The position numbers and the translations under genes are program-made. A DNA stretch of 64,000 bases, from assembly GCA_023386365.1 (NCBI GenBank), contig JAEWJX010000069.1, forward strand, positions 1 to 64,000. The letters are read 5' to 3'. Positions 15,452 through 24,953 of the stretch are shown here, piece after piece. The notes beneath the pieces were generated by a model. The model was not told the DNA's origin, did not search any database, and worked only from the letters and a program-made list of their open reading frames with translations. The DNA is from Actinomycetes bacterium (GTDB lineage Bacteria; Actinomycetota; Actinomycetes; Actinomycetales; Microbacteriaceae). Numbering within the stretch: position 1 is the first letter of the stretch; the number at the start of each line of letters is the position of its first letter.

Positions 15452-16724
15452 GGATGTACCCCGCCTCCGTCGACGACGAACGCCAGGCGTCCGCGACATC
15501 ATCGTCCGACTCCACGTCGACGCACAGCCACCCGGTGTCGATGAACCGCTCCCGCACCGCCGGACGCATGCCGATCGCGAAGACGGCGCCGGCCTGGCCG
15601 GGGCGGCGCTGCCGCAGCACCCAGTCGACGACCTCGTCGTCCGGGTCGGCGAGCACCGCGAACGTCGGCCCCACCGCATCCGCGGCGACCGCCGGCAGCA
15701 GACCCTCGCGCCGACGGTCGAGCAGGCGGAGTGCCGCGAGGCTCGTCAGGAACGACTCGATGCGCTGCCCGCCCTCCCAGCGTTCACCGATCGGCTCCAC
15801 CTGCGGGCTGCCCGACTCGAGCACGTCCACCCGGAAACCGGCCTCGTCCAGGTGCACGGCCAGCGACGCCAGCATCCGCACCGCCCACTCGAACGACTCG
15901 CTGTACGGCGACGGCGGCCACCCCACCTCGTCGGGGGCGGCATCCGGATACCCGGCCAGGCGGGTGTCGATGATGATGCGGGCGTCGGGGTGGCTGCGGT
16001 GCTCCTCCTGGCGCACCATCAGCTCGCCGTGGCGTGCGGAGGCGCGCCAGTGCACGCGGCGCAGCGCGTCGCCCCAGCGGTACTCGCGGGTCGACAGGTC
16101 GTCGTCGTTGCCCACTGCACGCCGCTGCACCAACTGCGCGGTGCCGTCGCCGTCGATCAGCACCGGGCCGCCGTCCGGCAGGTCGACGACGGCGGGCACC
16201 ACCGTGAGCCGGTCGGCGCTGCCGACAGCGGTCAGCGAGCGCACCATCCCGAACGGGTCCGAGTACTCCACCACGAGCGGCCCGATCGGGAACAAGCCGC
16301 GGCGCTGCGGATGCAGCTGGTAGTCGATCGTCGCCGTGCGGCGGGCCACCGACCCGATGCGGATCGGGGCGAGCAGCTGCGCCTCATGCCGCTCCCGCCA
16401 CGGGATCGCGTCGTTCCACAGCAGCGCCGGCGTCGTCACCGACCCGGCGTTGTGCAGCCGCAACCCCACATGCGCCACCGCCCCGGCCGCCACCACCGAC
16501 GGCGAGAACAGGCGGATCACATCCAGCTTCGGGCGGCGGATCCTGCCCACCAGCAGCCCGCCGAGCGACAACAGCAACGCGAACGCGCCCACCACGATCA
16601 GTTCGCCGCGACCCCAGGTGTACGCCAGTACCAGGGCGACGGCACCCACGACGAACGTCACCCATCCGCGCACCGTCAGCCGCAGACTGCGGGAACGCTT
16701 CAGCGACGACTCCTGGTCGGACAC
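15438..16724 (-). CDS. DUF58 domain-containing membrane protein, copy 1
   Basis: A 428-aa protein with two N-terminal TM helices (about residues 21-60), then a beta-rich region and the DUF58 core motif REYRWGDALRRVHWRASAR near the middle, followed by a vWA-like segment. DUF58 proteins are encoded next to MoxR AAA+ ATPases and are thought to be their partners or substrates at the membrane. It lies 16 bp downstream of moxR copy 1 and overlaps the transglutaminase gene. It has the same length as the DUF58 protein of the second cassette. Confidence 0.88.
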   Translation of the reverse strand: MSDQESSLKRSRSLRLTVRGWVTFVVGAVALVLAYTWGRGELIVVGAFALLLSLGGLLVGRIRRPKLDVIRLFSPSVVAAGAVAHVGLRLHNAGSVTTPALLWNDAIPWRERHEAQLLAPIRIGSVARRTATIDYQLHPQRRGLFPIGPLVVEYSDPFGMVRSLTAVGSADRLTVVPAVVDLPDGGPVLIDGDGTAQLVQRRAVGNDDDLSTREYRWGDALRRVHWRASARHGELMVRQEEHRSHPDARIIIDTRLAGYPDAAPDEVGWPPSPYSESFEWAVRMLASLAVHLDEAGFRVDVLESGSPQVEPIGERWEGGQRIESFLTSLAALRLLDRRREGLLPAVAADAVGPTFAVLADPDDEVVDWVLRQRRPGQAGAVFAIGMRPAVRERFIDTGWLCVDVESDDDVADAWRSSSTEAGYIRGAH

Positions 16725-16740
16725 GGGCGGATGCTGCGAA

Positions 16741-17769
16741 TCAGGCGGTGCCGGAGGCGCCGAGCGGCACCGGCGTGGACTGGACGATGCGCGCCGCGAT
16801 CTCGGCGAGCGCCTCGCGGCCGTACGCCGAACCGGTGGACTTCGCCGCCATCAGGCGGTGCGCCAGCACCGGCACGGCGAGCGCGTCGATGTCGTCCGGC
16901 AGCACGAAGTCGCGGCCGTCGAGCGCCGCGCGAGCCTTCGCCGCGCGCACGAGCTGCAGGGTGGCGCGGGGGCTGGCACCCAGACGCAGCTCGCGGTCGA
17001 CACGGGTGGCGGCGGCGATCGCCACCGCGTAGTGCTCCACCGCCGAACTCACGTACACGTCGCGCACGGTGAGGATCATCTGCCGCAGACGCTCGATGGT
17101 GACCACCGGCTTCAGCGTGTCGAGGGGGCTGCCCTGCTCACGGGTGCGCAGCATCGCGGCCTCGTTCGCCGCATCCGGGTACCCCATCGAGATGCGGGCC
17201 ATGAACCGGTCGCGCTGCGCCTCCGGGAGGGCGTAGGTGCCCTCCATCTCGACCGGGTTCTGGGTGGCGATGACGGTGAACGGCTCCGGCAGCAGGTAGG
17301 TGGCGCCATCGACGGAGACCTGATGCTCCTCCATCGACTCCAGCAGCGCCGACTGCGTCTTGGGGCTGGCGCGGTTGATCTCGTCGCCGATGACGATGTT
17401 GGCGAAGATGGGGCCCGGCTTGAACTCGAACTCGCGCTCCGCCTGGTTGTAGACGGAGACGCCGGTGATGTCGGAAGGCAGCAGGTCGGGCGTGAACTGC
17501 ACACGGTTCACGGTGCAGTCGACGCTCTTCGCGAGCGCACGCGCGAGCATCGTCTTGCCGACGCCGGGCACATCCTCGACCAGCAGGTGACCTTCGGCCA
17601 GCAGCACGGTCGTGGCCAGTTCGATGGCGTCGCGTTTGCCGTCGATCACCGTCTCGACGGCAGCCATCACCGCACGTGAGTCGAGCAGGAATTCGGCGGT
17701 GGACAGGGCTCCCGTGGAGGTGTCAGCGTCGATGCCGACCTCCTCCCCGGATTCGGGCAGGCGTTCCAT
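16741..17769 (-). CDS. MoxR-family AAA+ ATPase, copy 1
   Basis: A 342-aa AAA+ ATPase. Walker A is EDVPGVGKTMLARAL, Walker B is VIGDEINRASPKTQSALLES, sensor 1 is VIATQNPVEMEGTY, and the sensor-2 region contains GASPRATLQL. MoxR proteins act as chaperone-like remodelling ATPases together with vWA/DUF58 proteins. It is first in the cassette (MoxR, DUF58, transglutaminase). The start ATG at 17767-17769 gives a protein with a short acidic N-terminal tail; in-frame sequence upstream runs through the inverted repeat and into cofE. Confidence 0.9.
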   Translation of the reverse strand: MERLPESGEEVGIDADTSTGALSTAEFLLDSRAVMAAVETVIDGKRDAIELATTVLLAEGHLLVEDVPGVGKTMLARALAKSVDCTVNRVQFTPDLLPSDITGVSVYNQAEREFEFKPGPIFANIVIGDEINRASPKTQSALLESMEEHQVSVDGATYLLPEPFTVIATQNPVEMEGTYALPEAQRDRFMARISMGYPDAANEAAMLRTREQGSPLDTLKPVVTIERLRQMILTVRDVYVSSAVEHYAVAIAAATRVDRELRLGASPRATLQLVRAAKARAALDGRDFVLPDDIDALAVPVLAHRLMAAKSTGSAYGREALAEIAARIVQSTPVPLGASGTA

Positions 17770-17832
17770 CGTCCGAGTCTCCCACGGACTCGATGATCCG
17801 TCAGCCTCTTGCGGCGGACTCTCGGGCGGAGG

Positions 17833-17901
17833 GTCGGCCGAACCGTCGCAAACTGCGCGAGCGAGGGCCTTTAAGGAGCAGTTTGAGACGGTTCGGCCGA
17901 C
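17833..17901. repeat. 24-bp inverted repeat at the cofE 3' end
   Basis: Arms at 17833-17856 and 17878-17901 (GTCGGCCGAACCGTC and onward against its complement) match over 24 bp with a single mismatch, around a 21-nt loop. The right arm encodes the last residues of CofE (SAEPSQTA), and the cofE stop TAA lies in the loop. It could end cofE transcription before moxR or be a mobile palindromic repeat. No U-run follows. Confidence 0.6.
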
Positions 17902-18662
17902 AGACGACCCGCGGCGAAGCCCTCCTCGTACGCCTCGCGGGAACCCTGGCGGAACATGTCGCGCTCGGAGGGGCGGATGAGCGCGCGTGCGCCGGGCGCG
18001 TCGAGGTCGGTGACGAGATGGCCGAGACCGCGGATCACCGCGACCGGACGCCCTCCCGCCTTGCCCTTCACGAGTTCGGACGCGGCGGCCAGCTCGTCCG
18101 CGATCGCCGGGGCGGTCACCTCCAGGGTCTTGCCGTTCGCATCCGTCGTTCCCGCGAGATCGTCGATCACCCGGACGCCGGCAGCCCCGATCGCCTGATC
18201 GGTCTGGCCGTCGCGCCACGGACGGCCGAACGTGTCGGTGAGGATCACGCCGACGCGGATTCCGAGCCGGTCGCGCAGTTGTTCGGCGATGCGGCGGGCC
18301 GACGCATCCGGATCCACCGGCAGCAGCAGCACGTGGCCGTCAGGCGCGTTCGAGGCGTCGACGCCGGCCGCCGCCATCACCAGCCCCTGCCGGTTCTCGA
18401 CGATGCGGGTGGTGCCTTGGCCGTCGGCGCGGGTGCGGCTCGCGACCACCCGCACCGTCTCAGCGGTGATCGCATCCTCGCGGTCGTGGGCGGCCACGAT
18501 CCGCCCCTCCGCTTTGCTCACGATCTTGCTCGTGATGGAGAGGATGTCGCCGTCCTGCAGGGTGCCCGCGACGGCGTCGCCGATGATCGCACCCACGTCG
18601 TCGCCTGGGCGGAACTCGGGCAGGGCGAGCACGGCGAACACGCTGAAACTGGCGGGAAGCAT
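17871..18662 (-). CDS. cofE: Coenzyme F420-0:L-glutamate ligase
   Basis: A 263-aa CofE that adds L-glutamate residues to F420-0 using GTP. Family segments include DGDILSITSKIVSKAEGR, the loop LTDTFGRPWRDGQTDQAIG and AGVRVIDDLAG. It is the short, unfused form: the C-terminal FMN/nitroreductase-like domain of mycobacterial FbiB is absent. The C-terminal tail (about ten residues) is encoded by one arm of a 24-bp inverted repeat and is unlikely to be conserved. It follows an LLM oxidoreductase gene on the same strand and is separated from cofC/cofD by the transporter and the MoxR cassette. Confidence 0.92.
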   Translation of the reverse strand: MLPASFSVFAVLALPEFRPGDDVGAIIGDAVAGTLQDGDILSITSKIVSKAEGRIVAAHDREDAITAETVRVVASRTRADGQGTTRIVENRQGLVMAAAGVDASNAPDGHVLLLPVDPDASARRIAEQLRDRLGIRVGVILTDTFGRPWRDGQTDQAIGAAGVRVIDDLAGTTDANGKTLEVTAPAIADELAAASELVKGKAGGRPVAVIRGLGHLVTDLDAPGARALIRPSERDMFRQGSREAYEEGFAAGRLSAEPSQTAP

Positions 18663-18760
18663 GCCCCAATTGTGGCGAACTCCGACGGATACGGCTGTTC
18701 GGGCGCTGGGTGCCGTTGATCGAGCGGATGCGTCGGAGTGCGCGACGGGGTGCGCGGAGG

Positions 18761-19771
18761 TCAGCGGGTGAGGGCCGGCAGCACGTCGCGGCCGAAGACC
18801 TCGAGGAAGCGGGACTGCTCGCGGGAGACGTCGTGCAGGTAGATGCGGTCGAAGCCGAGGTCGAGGTAGCGCTGGATGTGGGTGCGGTGCACGTCGGGGT
18901 CGTCCGAGATGAGCACCCGACCCTCGAAGTCGTCGGGGCGCACGGTGCGGGCGATCTGCTCCAGCTCGAACGGCGAACGGATGTCGGATTTCGGGAACCG
19001 CATCCCCGCGTTCGGCCACTCCCGCAGCGCGTTCGCGACCGCTTCGTCGTGGGTGGGCGCCCAGCTGAGGTGCAGGCGGATGATGCGGGTCTGGGTCTCG
19101 GGGCGCCGCCCCACCTCGCGCCCCCCTTCGGCGAACCGCTGCAGCAGCGGGGCGACCTTCTCGACGGGGGCGCCATCCACGACGATGCCGTCGACGGTGC
19201 GCCCGGCGCGTTTCGCTGTGACGGGACCGGCGGTTCCGATCAGGATGGGTGGGGCGGCTGGCGGCATCGTCCACAGCCGCGTCGATTCGAGCTTGTAGTG
19301 CTGCCCCTCGTGGCGGGTGTCGCGGCCGGCGAGGGATGCCGAGAACAGCTTCTTGATGATGTCGACCGCTTCGAACATCCGGTTGATGCGTTCCGGCGCC
19401 TCGGGCCAGTACTGGCCGACGACGTGCTCGTTGATCGCCTCACCCGACCCGAGGCCCAGCCAGTGGCGGCCCGGGTACATGGCGGCGAGCGTGGCGGACG
19501 CCTGCGCCACCATCGCCGGATGCCAGCGGAAACTCGGCGAGGTGACACCCGTGCCGAGGTCGCCGGCGGTGACCTGGCCGAGCGCCGACAGCACGTTCCA
19601 CACGAAACTCGCCTGCCCCTGCTGCGGCACCCACGGCTGGAAGTGGTCGGCCGCCATCACCCCGGTGAAGCCCGCCGCCTCCGCCTGCTGCGCGAGGGCG
19701 ATGATGTCGTTCGGCGGGAACCGCTCGAGCATGGCGGCGTAGCCGATGTGCGGGCGGGATGCGGTGGTCAC
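18761..19771 (-). CDS. LLM-class F420-dependent oxidoreductase (TIGR03557-like)
   Basis: A 336-aa TIM-barrel protein of the F420-dependent glucose-6-phosphate-dehydrogenase-related group. Typical features are AADHFQPWVPQQGQ, HWLGLGSGEAINEHVVG and a KLESTRLW segment. It is related to Fgd (26569-27579) but differs at the substrate-binding loops, so it is unlikely to be a second Fgd. It lies immediately upstream of cofE on the same strand (98-bp gap), which supports F420 rather than FMN as cofactor. The substrate is unknown. Confidence 0.83.
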   Translation of the reverse strand: MTTASRPHIGYAAMLERFPPNDIIALAQQAEAAGFTGVMAADHFQPWVPQQGQASFVWNVLSALGQVTAGDLGTGVTSPSFRWHPAMVAQASATLAAMYPGRHWLGLGSGEAINEHVVGQYWPEAPERINRMFEAVDIIKKLFSASLAGRDTRHEGQHYKLESTRLWTMPPAAPPILIGTAGPVTAKRAGRTVDGIVVDGAPVEKVAPLLQRFAEGGREVGRRPETQTRIIRLHLSWAPTHDEAVANALREWPNAGMRFPKSDIRSPFELEQIARTVRPDDFEGRVLISDDPDVHRTHIQRYLDLGFDRIYLHDVSREQSRFLEVFGRDVLPALTR

Positions 19772-19793
19772 CGGTCCATCATCCCGCGTCGGG

Positions 19794-19842
19794 GTCTCGA
19801 GACGCGTCGCGCTGTGCGCGGCGCTCCTCGACCGGCTGTGGG
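19794..19842. repeat. Dispersed palindromic repeat, long copy 2
   Basis: Flanks GTCTCGAGACGCG and CTCCTCGACCGGC enclose a 9-bp stem with one mismatch (GCGTCGCGC / GCGCGGCGC, loop TGT). The layout is the same as the copy at 8644-8687. It fills the gap between the serine hydrolase stop and the LLM start. Confidence 0.58.
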
Positions 19843-19843
19843 T

Positions 19844-21184
19844 CTACCGCAGCGCGTCGATCGCCTCCGCCACGAGCTGCACCTCGGTGGGCGCGTCGTC
19901 GTAGGCGGGCGTGAAGCCCATCCGCACGACTACGAGACCCTCCGACGGCACCACGATCACCTTCTGACCGTCGTGCCCACTCGCGTAGAACGTGTCGTCC
20001 GGAAGCTCCGGCCAGCGCAGCGACCCGTCGGGCAGCACATTGACGCGCCAGCCCATGCCGTAGCCCTCGTCGTCGGTCGACGCGACATCCGGCACCTCGA
20101 GGCTCGTCTTCATCCAGTCGATCGGCAGCAGCTGCTCGCCGTTCCACTGACCCCCCTGCAGCGCGAACTGACCGATCGCCGCCCAGTCGCGCGGGGTGGC
20201 CCACAGGTACGACGAGCACACGGGCGTGCCCGCCGCATCCGGTTCGAACACCGCCGACGAGAGCCCCAACGGCCCGAGCAGCTTCTGCCGCGGCAGGTCG
20301 GCCCCCAGCCCGGTGCGCGACGCCAGCACCGAGCACAGCACGTTCGTCGACCCGGACGAGTACTGCTGGTACGTACCCGGCTCGTGGTCGAGCGGCAGGC
20401 TCGCCACATACGAGCCCATGTCGCCCTCCAGGTACAGCATCCGGGTGATGGGAGTGCCGAGGTCGTACGTCTCATCCCAGCGGAGGCCGGACTGCATGCG
20501 CAGCAGATCCTCGACGGTGATGTCGGCGCGGCCGTCGGTCCACTCGGGGCGCAGGTGGTCGTCGTCGAGCGCGACCACACCCTCCTTCACCAGCACGCCG
20601 GTGAGCAGCGACGCGACACTCTTCGACATCGACCAGCCCAACTGCGGGGTGGATGCGTCGAAGCCGTCGGCGTAACGCTCCCCCACCAGCTCGCCGTCCT
20701 TCACGATCACCACACCGCGGGTGCCGAGGGCTGCCGCCTCCTCCACCGACAGGTCGCCGCCGAACGCCCGATCGATCGCACCGTCGAGGCGCTCGTTCGC
20801 GGCAGGCGACGGGGCGTCGGTGAACGGGTTCGCCGAGCCGTCGATCGGAGTCGACTCCCCCAGCGTCAGGTCGGCGGATGCGAGGGTGCAGCCGAACCCG
20901 TCGGTGAAGCGCGCCTGCTGCCCGGCCGCGAAACCGAAGACCGTCGCCGTGGTGACATCCCCATCCGTCTGCACGTCGAGGTACGGCACGAGCGGGTTGT
21001 CGGGCAGGTCGGAAGCGGGGTCGTCACGTCCCGCCACCTGCGTCACCGCGCAGGCGTTGTGGGCGGCGTACCCGGTGCCGGTGAGGAGGATCGGAGCCTG
21101 CCAGAGGTAGACCCCGAAGACGCCGACGAGAAGGACAGCAACAAGGGCGACGGCGACGATGCCGGCGCGACGAAGAAAACGCAC
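19844..21184 (-). CDS. Membrane-anchored serine hydrolase (beta-lactamase class C family)
   Basis: A 446-aa penicillin-binding-protein-like hydrolase. It has an N-terminal signal/anchor (residues about 7-28, AGIVAVALVAVLLVGVFGVY), then a spacer, then the catalytic domain with the SxxK motif in LGWSMSKSVASLL. A tyrosine motif is plausible in YQQYSSGSTN and a KTG-like element in SGHDGQKVIVV. Family members include DD-peptidases, esterases and 6-aminohexanoate-dimer-hydrolase-like proteins. Nothing in the context fixes the substrate. It is probably monocistronic. Confidence 0.83.
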   Translation of the reverse strand: MRFLRRAGIVAVALVAVLLVGVFGVYLWQAPILLTGTGYAAHNACAVTQVAGRDDPASDLPDNPLVPYLDVQTDGDVTTATVFGFAAGQQARFTDGFGCTLASADLTLGESTPIDGSANPFTDAPSPAANERLDGAIDRAFGGDLSVEEAAALGTRGVVIVKDGELVGERYADGFDASTPQLGWSMSKSVASLLTGVLVKEGVVALDDDHLRPEWTDGRADITVEDLLRMQSGLRWDETYDLGTPITRMLYLEGDMGSYVASLPLDHEPGTYQQYSSGSTNVLCSVLASRTGLGADLPRQKLLGPLGLSSAVFEPDAAGTPVCSSYLWATPRDWAAIGQFALQGGQWNGEQLLPIDWMKTSLEVPDVASTDDEGYGMGWRVNVLPDGSLRWPELPDDTFYASGHDGQKVIVVPSEGLVVVRMGFTPAYDDAPTEVQLVAEAIDALR

Positions 21185-21233
21185 GAGGGATGGTAACCCG
21201 CGTGCGCTTCTTCGCCGAATCGTCGAGGGGCGA

Positions 21234-22021
21234 CTACCCGCGCACCGACTTGCGTGCGTAGAGGTAGCGCGACCAGACGTAGCCGACCAGCCCCAGCACC
21301 ACGATCCACGCCACCGACAGCACGGCGTTCAGCGTGGTGACGGGGGTGCCGAGCAGCAGCCCGCGCAGCGACTCGATCCACGGGGTGAACGGCTGGTAGT
21401 TGGTGAACCACTGCAGCCAGGTGGGCATCGACTCGGCCGGCACGAACCCGGCCGACAGGAACGGCAGCAGCAGGAACGGCATCGGCAGGTTGCTGGCGCT
21501 CTCCACCGTCTTCGCCACCGTGCCGATCGCCACCGAAATCCACAGCAGTGCGATCAGGATGCCGAGCAGCAGCAGCCCGATCAGCAGCCAGTCGAGCGGG
21601 TCGGCGTTGGGGCGGAACCCCATCAGCACGGCGAGCGCCGTAGTCAGCACCAACGCGATCGCCCCCTGTGCGACGCCCGCCCACATGTGGCCGGCGTGCA
21701 CGGCGCCGCGCGAGATCGACATCGACCGGAAGCGGGCGATGATGCCCTCCGTCATGTCCTGCGAGACGGCGATCGAGATGAGCTGCATGAGCCCCGCGAT
21801 GGTGAACACCAGGATCCCGGGCAGCACGAAGGCGAGGTATTCCTGCTGGCCGCCGCCCGGCGTGATGCCGGCGCCGAGGGTGGCGCCGAACACGTAGACG
21901 AACAGCAGCAGGATCACGAGCGGCATGCCGATCGTGTAGGCGATGAGGCCCGAACGGATGGCGCGGGTGACGTTGCGCCCGAACATCGTGATCGAGTCGG
22001 TGGTGGAGTGGGCGAGCGTGG

Positions 22022-22025
<4 letters not shown>
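21234..22025 (-). CDS. ABC-2 type transporter permease (DrrB-like)
   Basis: A 263-aa permease with about six hydrophobic helices. It contains the ABC-2 family signature region around SQDMTEGIIARFRSMSISRG and the SNLPMPFLLLPFLSAGFVP segment. It partners the DrrA-like ATPase, whose stop overlaps this start by 4 bp. Such pairs export hydrophobic drugs or lipids. The start MTTLAHSTTDSITMFGRNV is typical of the family. Confidence 0.9.
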
Positions 22026-23028
<1,003 letters not shown>

Positions 23029-23032
<4 letters not shown>

Positions 23033-23931
23033 GATTCGGTGTCCTTCCGGTGGGTGGTGCGGCCCTCGCGGCGGTCGCCGGGGCGGCGGCCGATGGGGCG
23101 GCGGATGAGGATGTCGCCGTACTTGGTGCGGGCGCGCACCTCGACGGTGCTGTCGGTGGCGCCGGGGGCGTCGTCGGCGGCCAACTCGCTGCGCACGAAC
23201 CCGTGACCGGAGCTGACGTCGAGCCAGGCGGCGGTACCCTCCGGCACCCCCACCTCGATCTCGCCGTACGAGGTCTCGAGTTTGAGCGAGCCGCTGGGGG
23301 CGTCGCCGACGCGCACCTTGCCGTAGGCGGTCTTCACGGCGGTGACGGTTCCGGGGAACTGCACGTCGATGTTGCCGCTGGAGGTGTTCGCCTCCAGCTC
23401 GCCGGAGACCTCGGAGATGACGATGTCGCCGTTCGACGACTTCACGAACGCGGAGCCGTCGATCACGTCGACGCGCACGGCGCCGTTGCCGACGGTGAGG
23501 CGCGCATCCCCGGTGATGGTGCCGATGGAGATGTCACCGCCGCCGGTGCGCAGTTCTGCGGCGCCCGTGTCGTCGAAGGTCAGCTCCCCGAAGGCGGTCT
23601 TGATGCGCACGTCGCCGAGTCGGCCGCGTCCGCGGATGCCGCCGTAGGCCACATCCCCCTCGGCGCGCGAGCCGGTGGGCAGTTCGACGCGCAGCAGGAT
23701 CGAGTCGGTGGGGCCGATCACGCTGAACCGCTTGGGGGCGGTGACGGTGATGCGGTCGCCGGTGAAGTCGACCGTGGTCGCCTCGGCGAGGCTGATGTCG
23801 CCGCGCTTGGCGGGGTTCATCGGCAGCACCTCGACGTTGGTGTCGGCGCGGTCGCTCGCGATGAGCTCCACGTTGCCGGCCTGCACCGAGAAGGTGAGAA
23901 GCACGGGCTTCGGTGTGGTGAAAACGGGCAT
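23029..23931 (-). CDS. DUF4097 family beta-strand repeat protein
   Basis: A 300-aa protein made of short repeating beta-strand units, the pattern of DUF4097 (adhesin-like right-handed beta-helix), for example TAFGELTFDD, SSNGDIVISEVSG, TSSGNIDVQFPG and TSYGEIEVGVPEG. No signal peptide is evident, so it may be cytosolic despite the adhesin-like fold. The C-terminus is basic (RRPGDRREGRTTHRKD). It overlaps the DrrA-like gene by 4 bp and lies 84 bp after the ribbon-helix-helix gene. Function unknown; a link to stress sensing or envelope regulation is only a suggestion from similar loci. Confidence 0.85.
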
Positions 23932-24015
23932 GACGGTACTCCTTTCGGGCGCGCCGGGGCGTGCCGGATCGTTCCGCGGGGTGCGCGGGCTGAGGGATGG
24001 TGCGGAGGGGCCGGG

Positions 24016-24537
24016 CTAGCGGGCCCACCCCGTGAACTGGTCGCCGCGGATCTCGCGGGCGCTGGAGGTGGCGGTGCGGGGCGCCGGCTTCGGCGCCTCG
24101 AGGGCGGATGCGACGGCGCGCACCAGCCAGGCGTTGACCGAGATGCCTTCGGCCGCGGCCGACTCGTCGACGCGAGCCTTCAACTGGTCGGGGAGGCGGA
24201 GCGTGGTGCGCGAGGTGGCGGCGTCGTCGATGTCGTCGACGGATGCCGGTGCCGGGCTCGCTGTGGCGGCTGCGACATCCGCCCATTCGGGGTGGTCGGC
24301 GGCGGTGACCACGAACTCGGGGTCGCGGCCGCGCAGACGCACGTCGACCGATCCGGGGGCGAGTTCGCGGGTGATCTCGCTCGCCGCGGTCGAGAGGGCT
24401 TCGAGGAGCACGAGGCGGGTGGCCGCTTCGAGGGGAGCCGTCAGGCGTTCGGCGACCTCACGCGCGGTGTCGCCACCGGCGTCGGCGGCCACGGAGAGGT
24501 GGCGCTGCAGGTCGAGGACGTAGGGCTCAAGTTCCAT
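24016..24537 (-). CDS. Ribbon-helix-helix (HicB/Arc-like) regulator heading the DUF4097-ABC operon
   Basis: A 173-aa protein. The C-terminal third has an Arc/HicB-type ribbon-helix-helix (TTLRLPDQLKARVDESAAAE, then GISVNAWLVRAVASAL). The N-terminal 100 residues are an alpha/beta region of unknown type. No toxin gene adjoins it, so it is more likely a repressor than an antitoxin. The ATG at 24535-24537 was chosen. Longer in-frame starts at 24567 and 24588 would run through the operator array and lack a ribosome-binding site; the transcript may be leaderless. It probably autoregulates through the TGACACC array. Confidence 0.78.
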   Translation of the reverse strand: MELEPYVLDLQRHLSVAADAGGDTAREVAERLTAPLEAATRLVLLEALSTAASEITRELAPGSVDVRLRGRDPEFVVTAADHPEWADVAAATASPAPASVDDIDDAATSRTTLRLPDQLKARVDESAAAEGISVNAWLVRAVASALEAPKPAPRTATSSAREIRGDQFTGWAR

Positions 24538-24620
24538 GACACCATAGTGACACCACCGTGGTGTCATGTCAAGCCCGAATGGTGTCACGCGGTGTCAGCG
24601 TTGACACCGCGGTGGTGTCA
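24537..24620 (-). promoter_or_regulatory. TGACACC operator array and promoter of the RHH-DUF4097-ABC operon
   Basis: Seven copies of TGACACC or its complement occur in 84 bp, starting at 24537, 24548, 24560, 24581, 24591, 24602 and 24614. Two pairs form palindromes, the best being TGACACCACCGTGGTGTCA at 24548-24566, broken only at the centre. On the minus strand a consensus -35 (TTGACA, 24567-24572) and a weak -10 (CACTAT, 24544-24549) lie 17 bp apart, so this palindrome fills the spacer. Transcription would start at or next to the ATG. It is a classic layout for repression by a ribbon-helix-helix dimer array. Confidence 0.7.
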
Positions 24621-24899
24621 GCTGACGCGGACGGTGCCGAACTGGTCGACGGTGACGATGCGTGTCTCGATCTTGCGGTTCACCACGCGCACGACGATGA
24701 CGATCAGCCAGAGGCCGGCGGTGATCAGCACCAGGATCGTGTTCCAGAACCATCCGATGCGCTTCTTGCGCTGCACGATGCCCTGGCCGCCCGAGACGCT
24801 GTTCACCGTCCACCCCTGCGATGCCAGCCGCGCGACCTCGGCGTTGAGGATCGCCGACTGCTCGGCCGCGGTGATGGGGGTCGCGTTCGCCTCGGTCAT
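24618..24899 (-). CDS. Small single-pass membrane protein
   Basis: A 93-aa protein with a predicted cytosolic N-terminal domain (residues 1-48), one strong TM helix (FWNTILVLITAGLWLIVIVV, about 50-70) and a short basic/polar tail. I do not recognise a named function; similar small proteins with a KKRIGWFWN motif before the helix occur in actinobacteria. Its stop codon lies in the last TGACACC half-site of the downstream operator array, so read-through into the RHH operon is possible but would have to pass the array. Confidence 0.65.
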   Translation of the reverse strand: MTEANATPITAAEQSAILNAEVARLASQGWTVNSVSGGQGIVQRKKRIGWFWNTILVLITAGLWLIVIVVRVVNRKIETRIVTVDQFGTVRVS

Positions 24900-24953
24900 G
24901 ATGAACAGGATACGGATGCGGCGGGTCGGCGTCGCCCCGGATAACCCCCGGAT

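Noticed and set aside
13670..15544. Plus-strand ORF of about 620 codons opposite the transglutaminase gene
   Set aside because: Antisense shadow; the minus-strand frame has a conserved catalytic triad and TM helices.
24567..24588. Upstream ATG starts of the ribbon-helix-helix gene
   Set aside because: They would translate through the TGACACC operator array and lack a Shine-Dalgarno; the ATG at 24537 fits the promoter geometry.
24016..24899. HicAB toxin-antitoxin pair
   Set aside because: The RHH protein is long and the neighbouring small protein is a single-pass membrane protein, not a HicA-like toxin; the following genes form an ABC operon.
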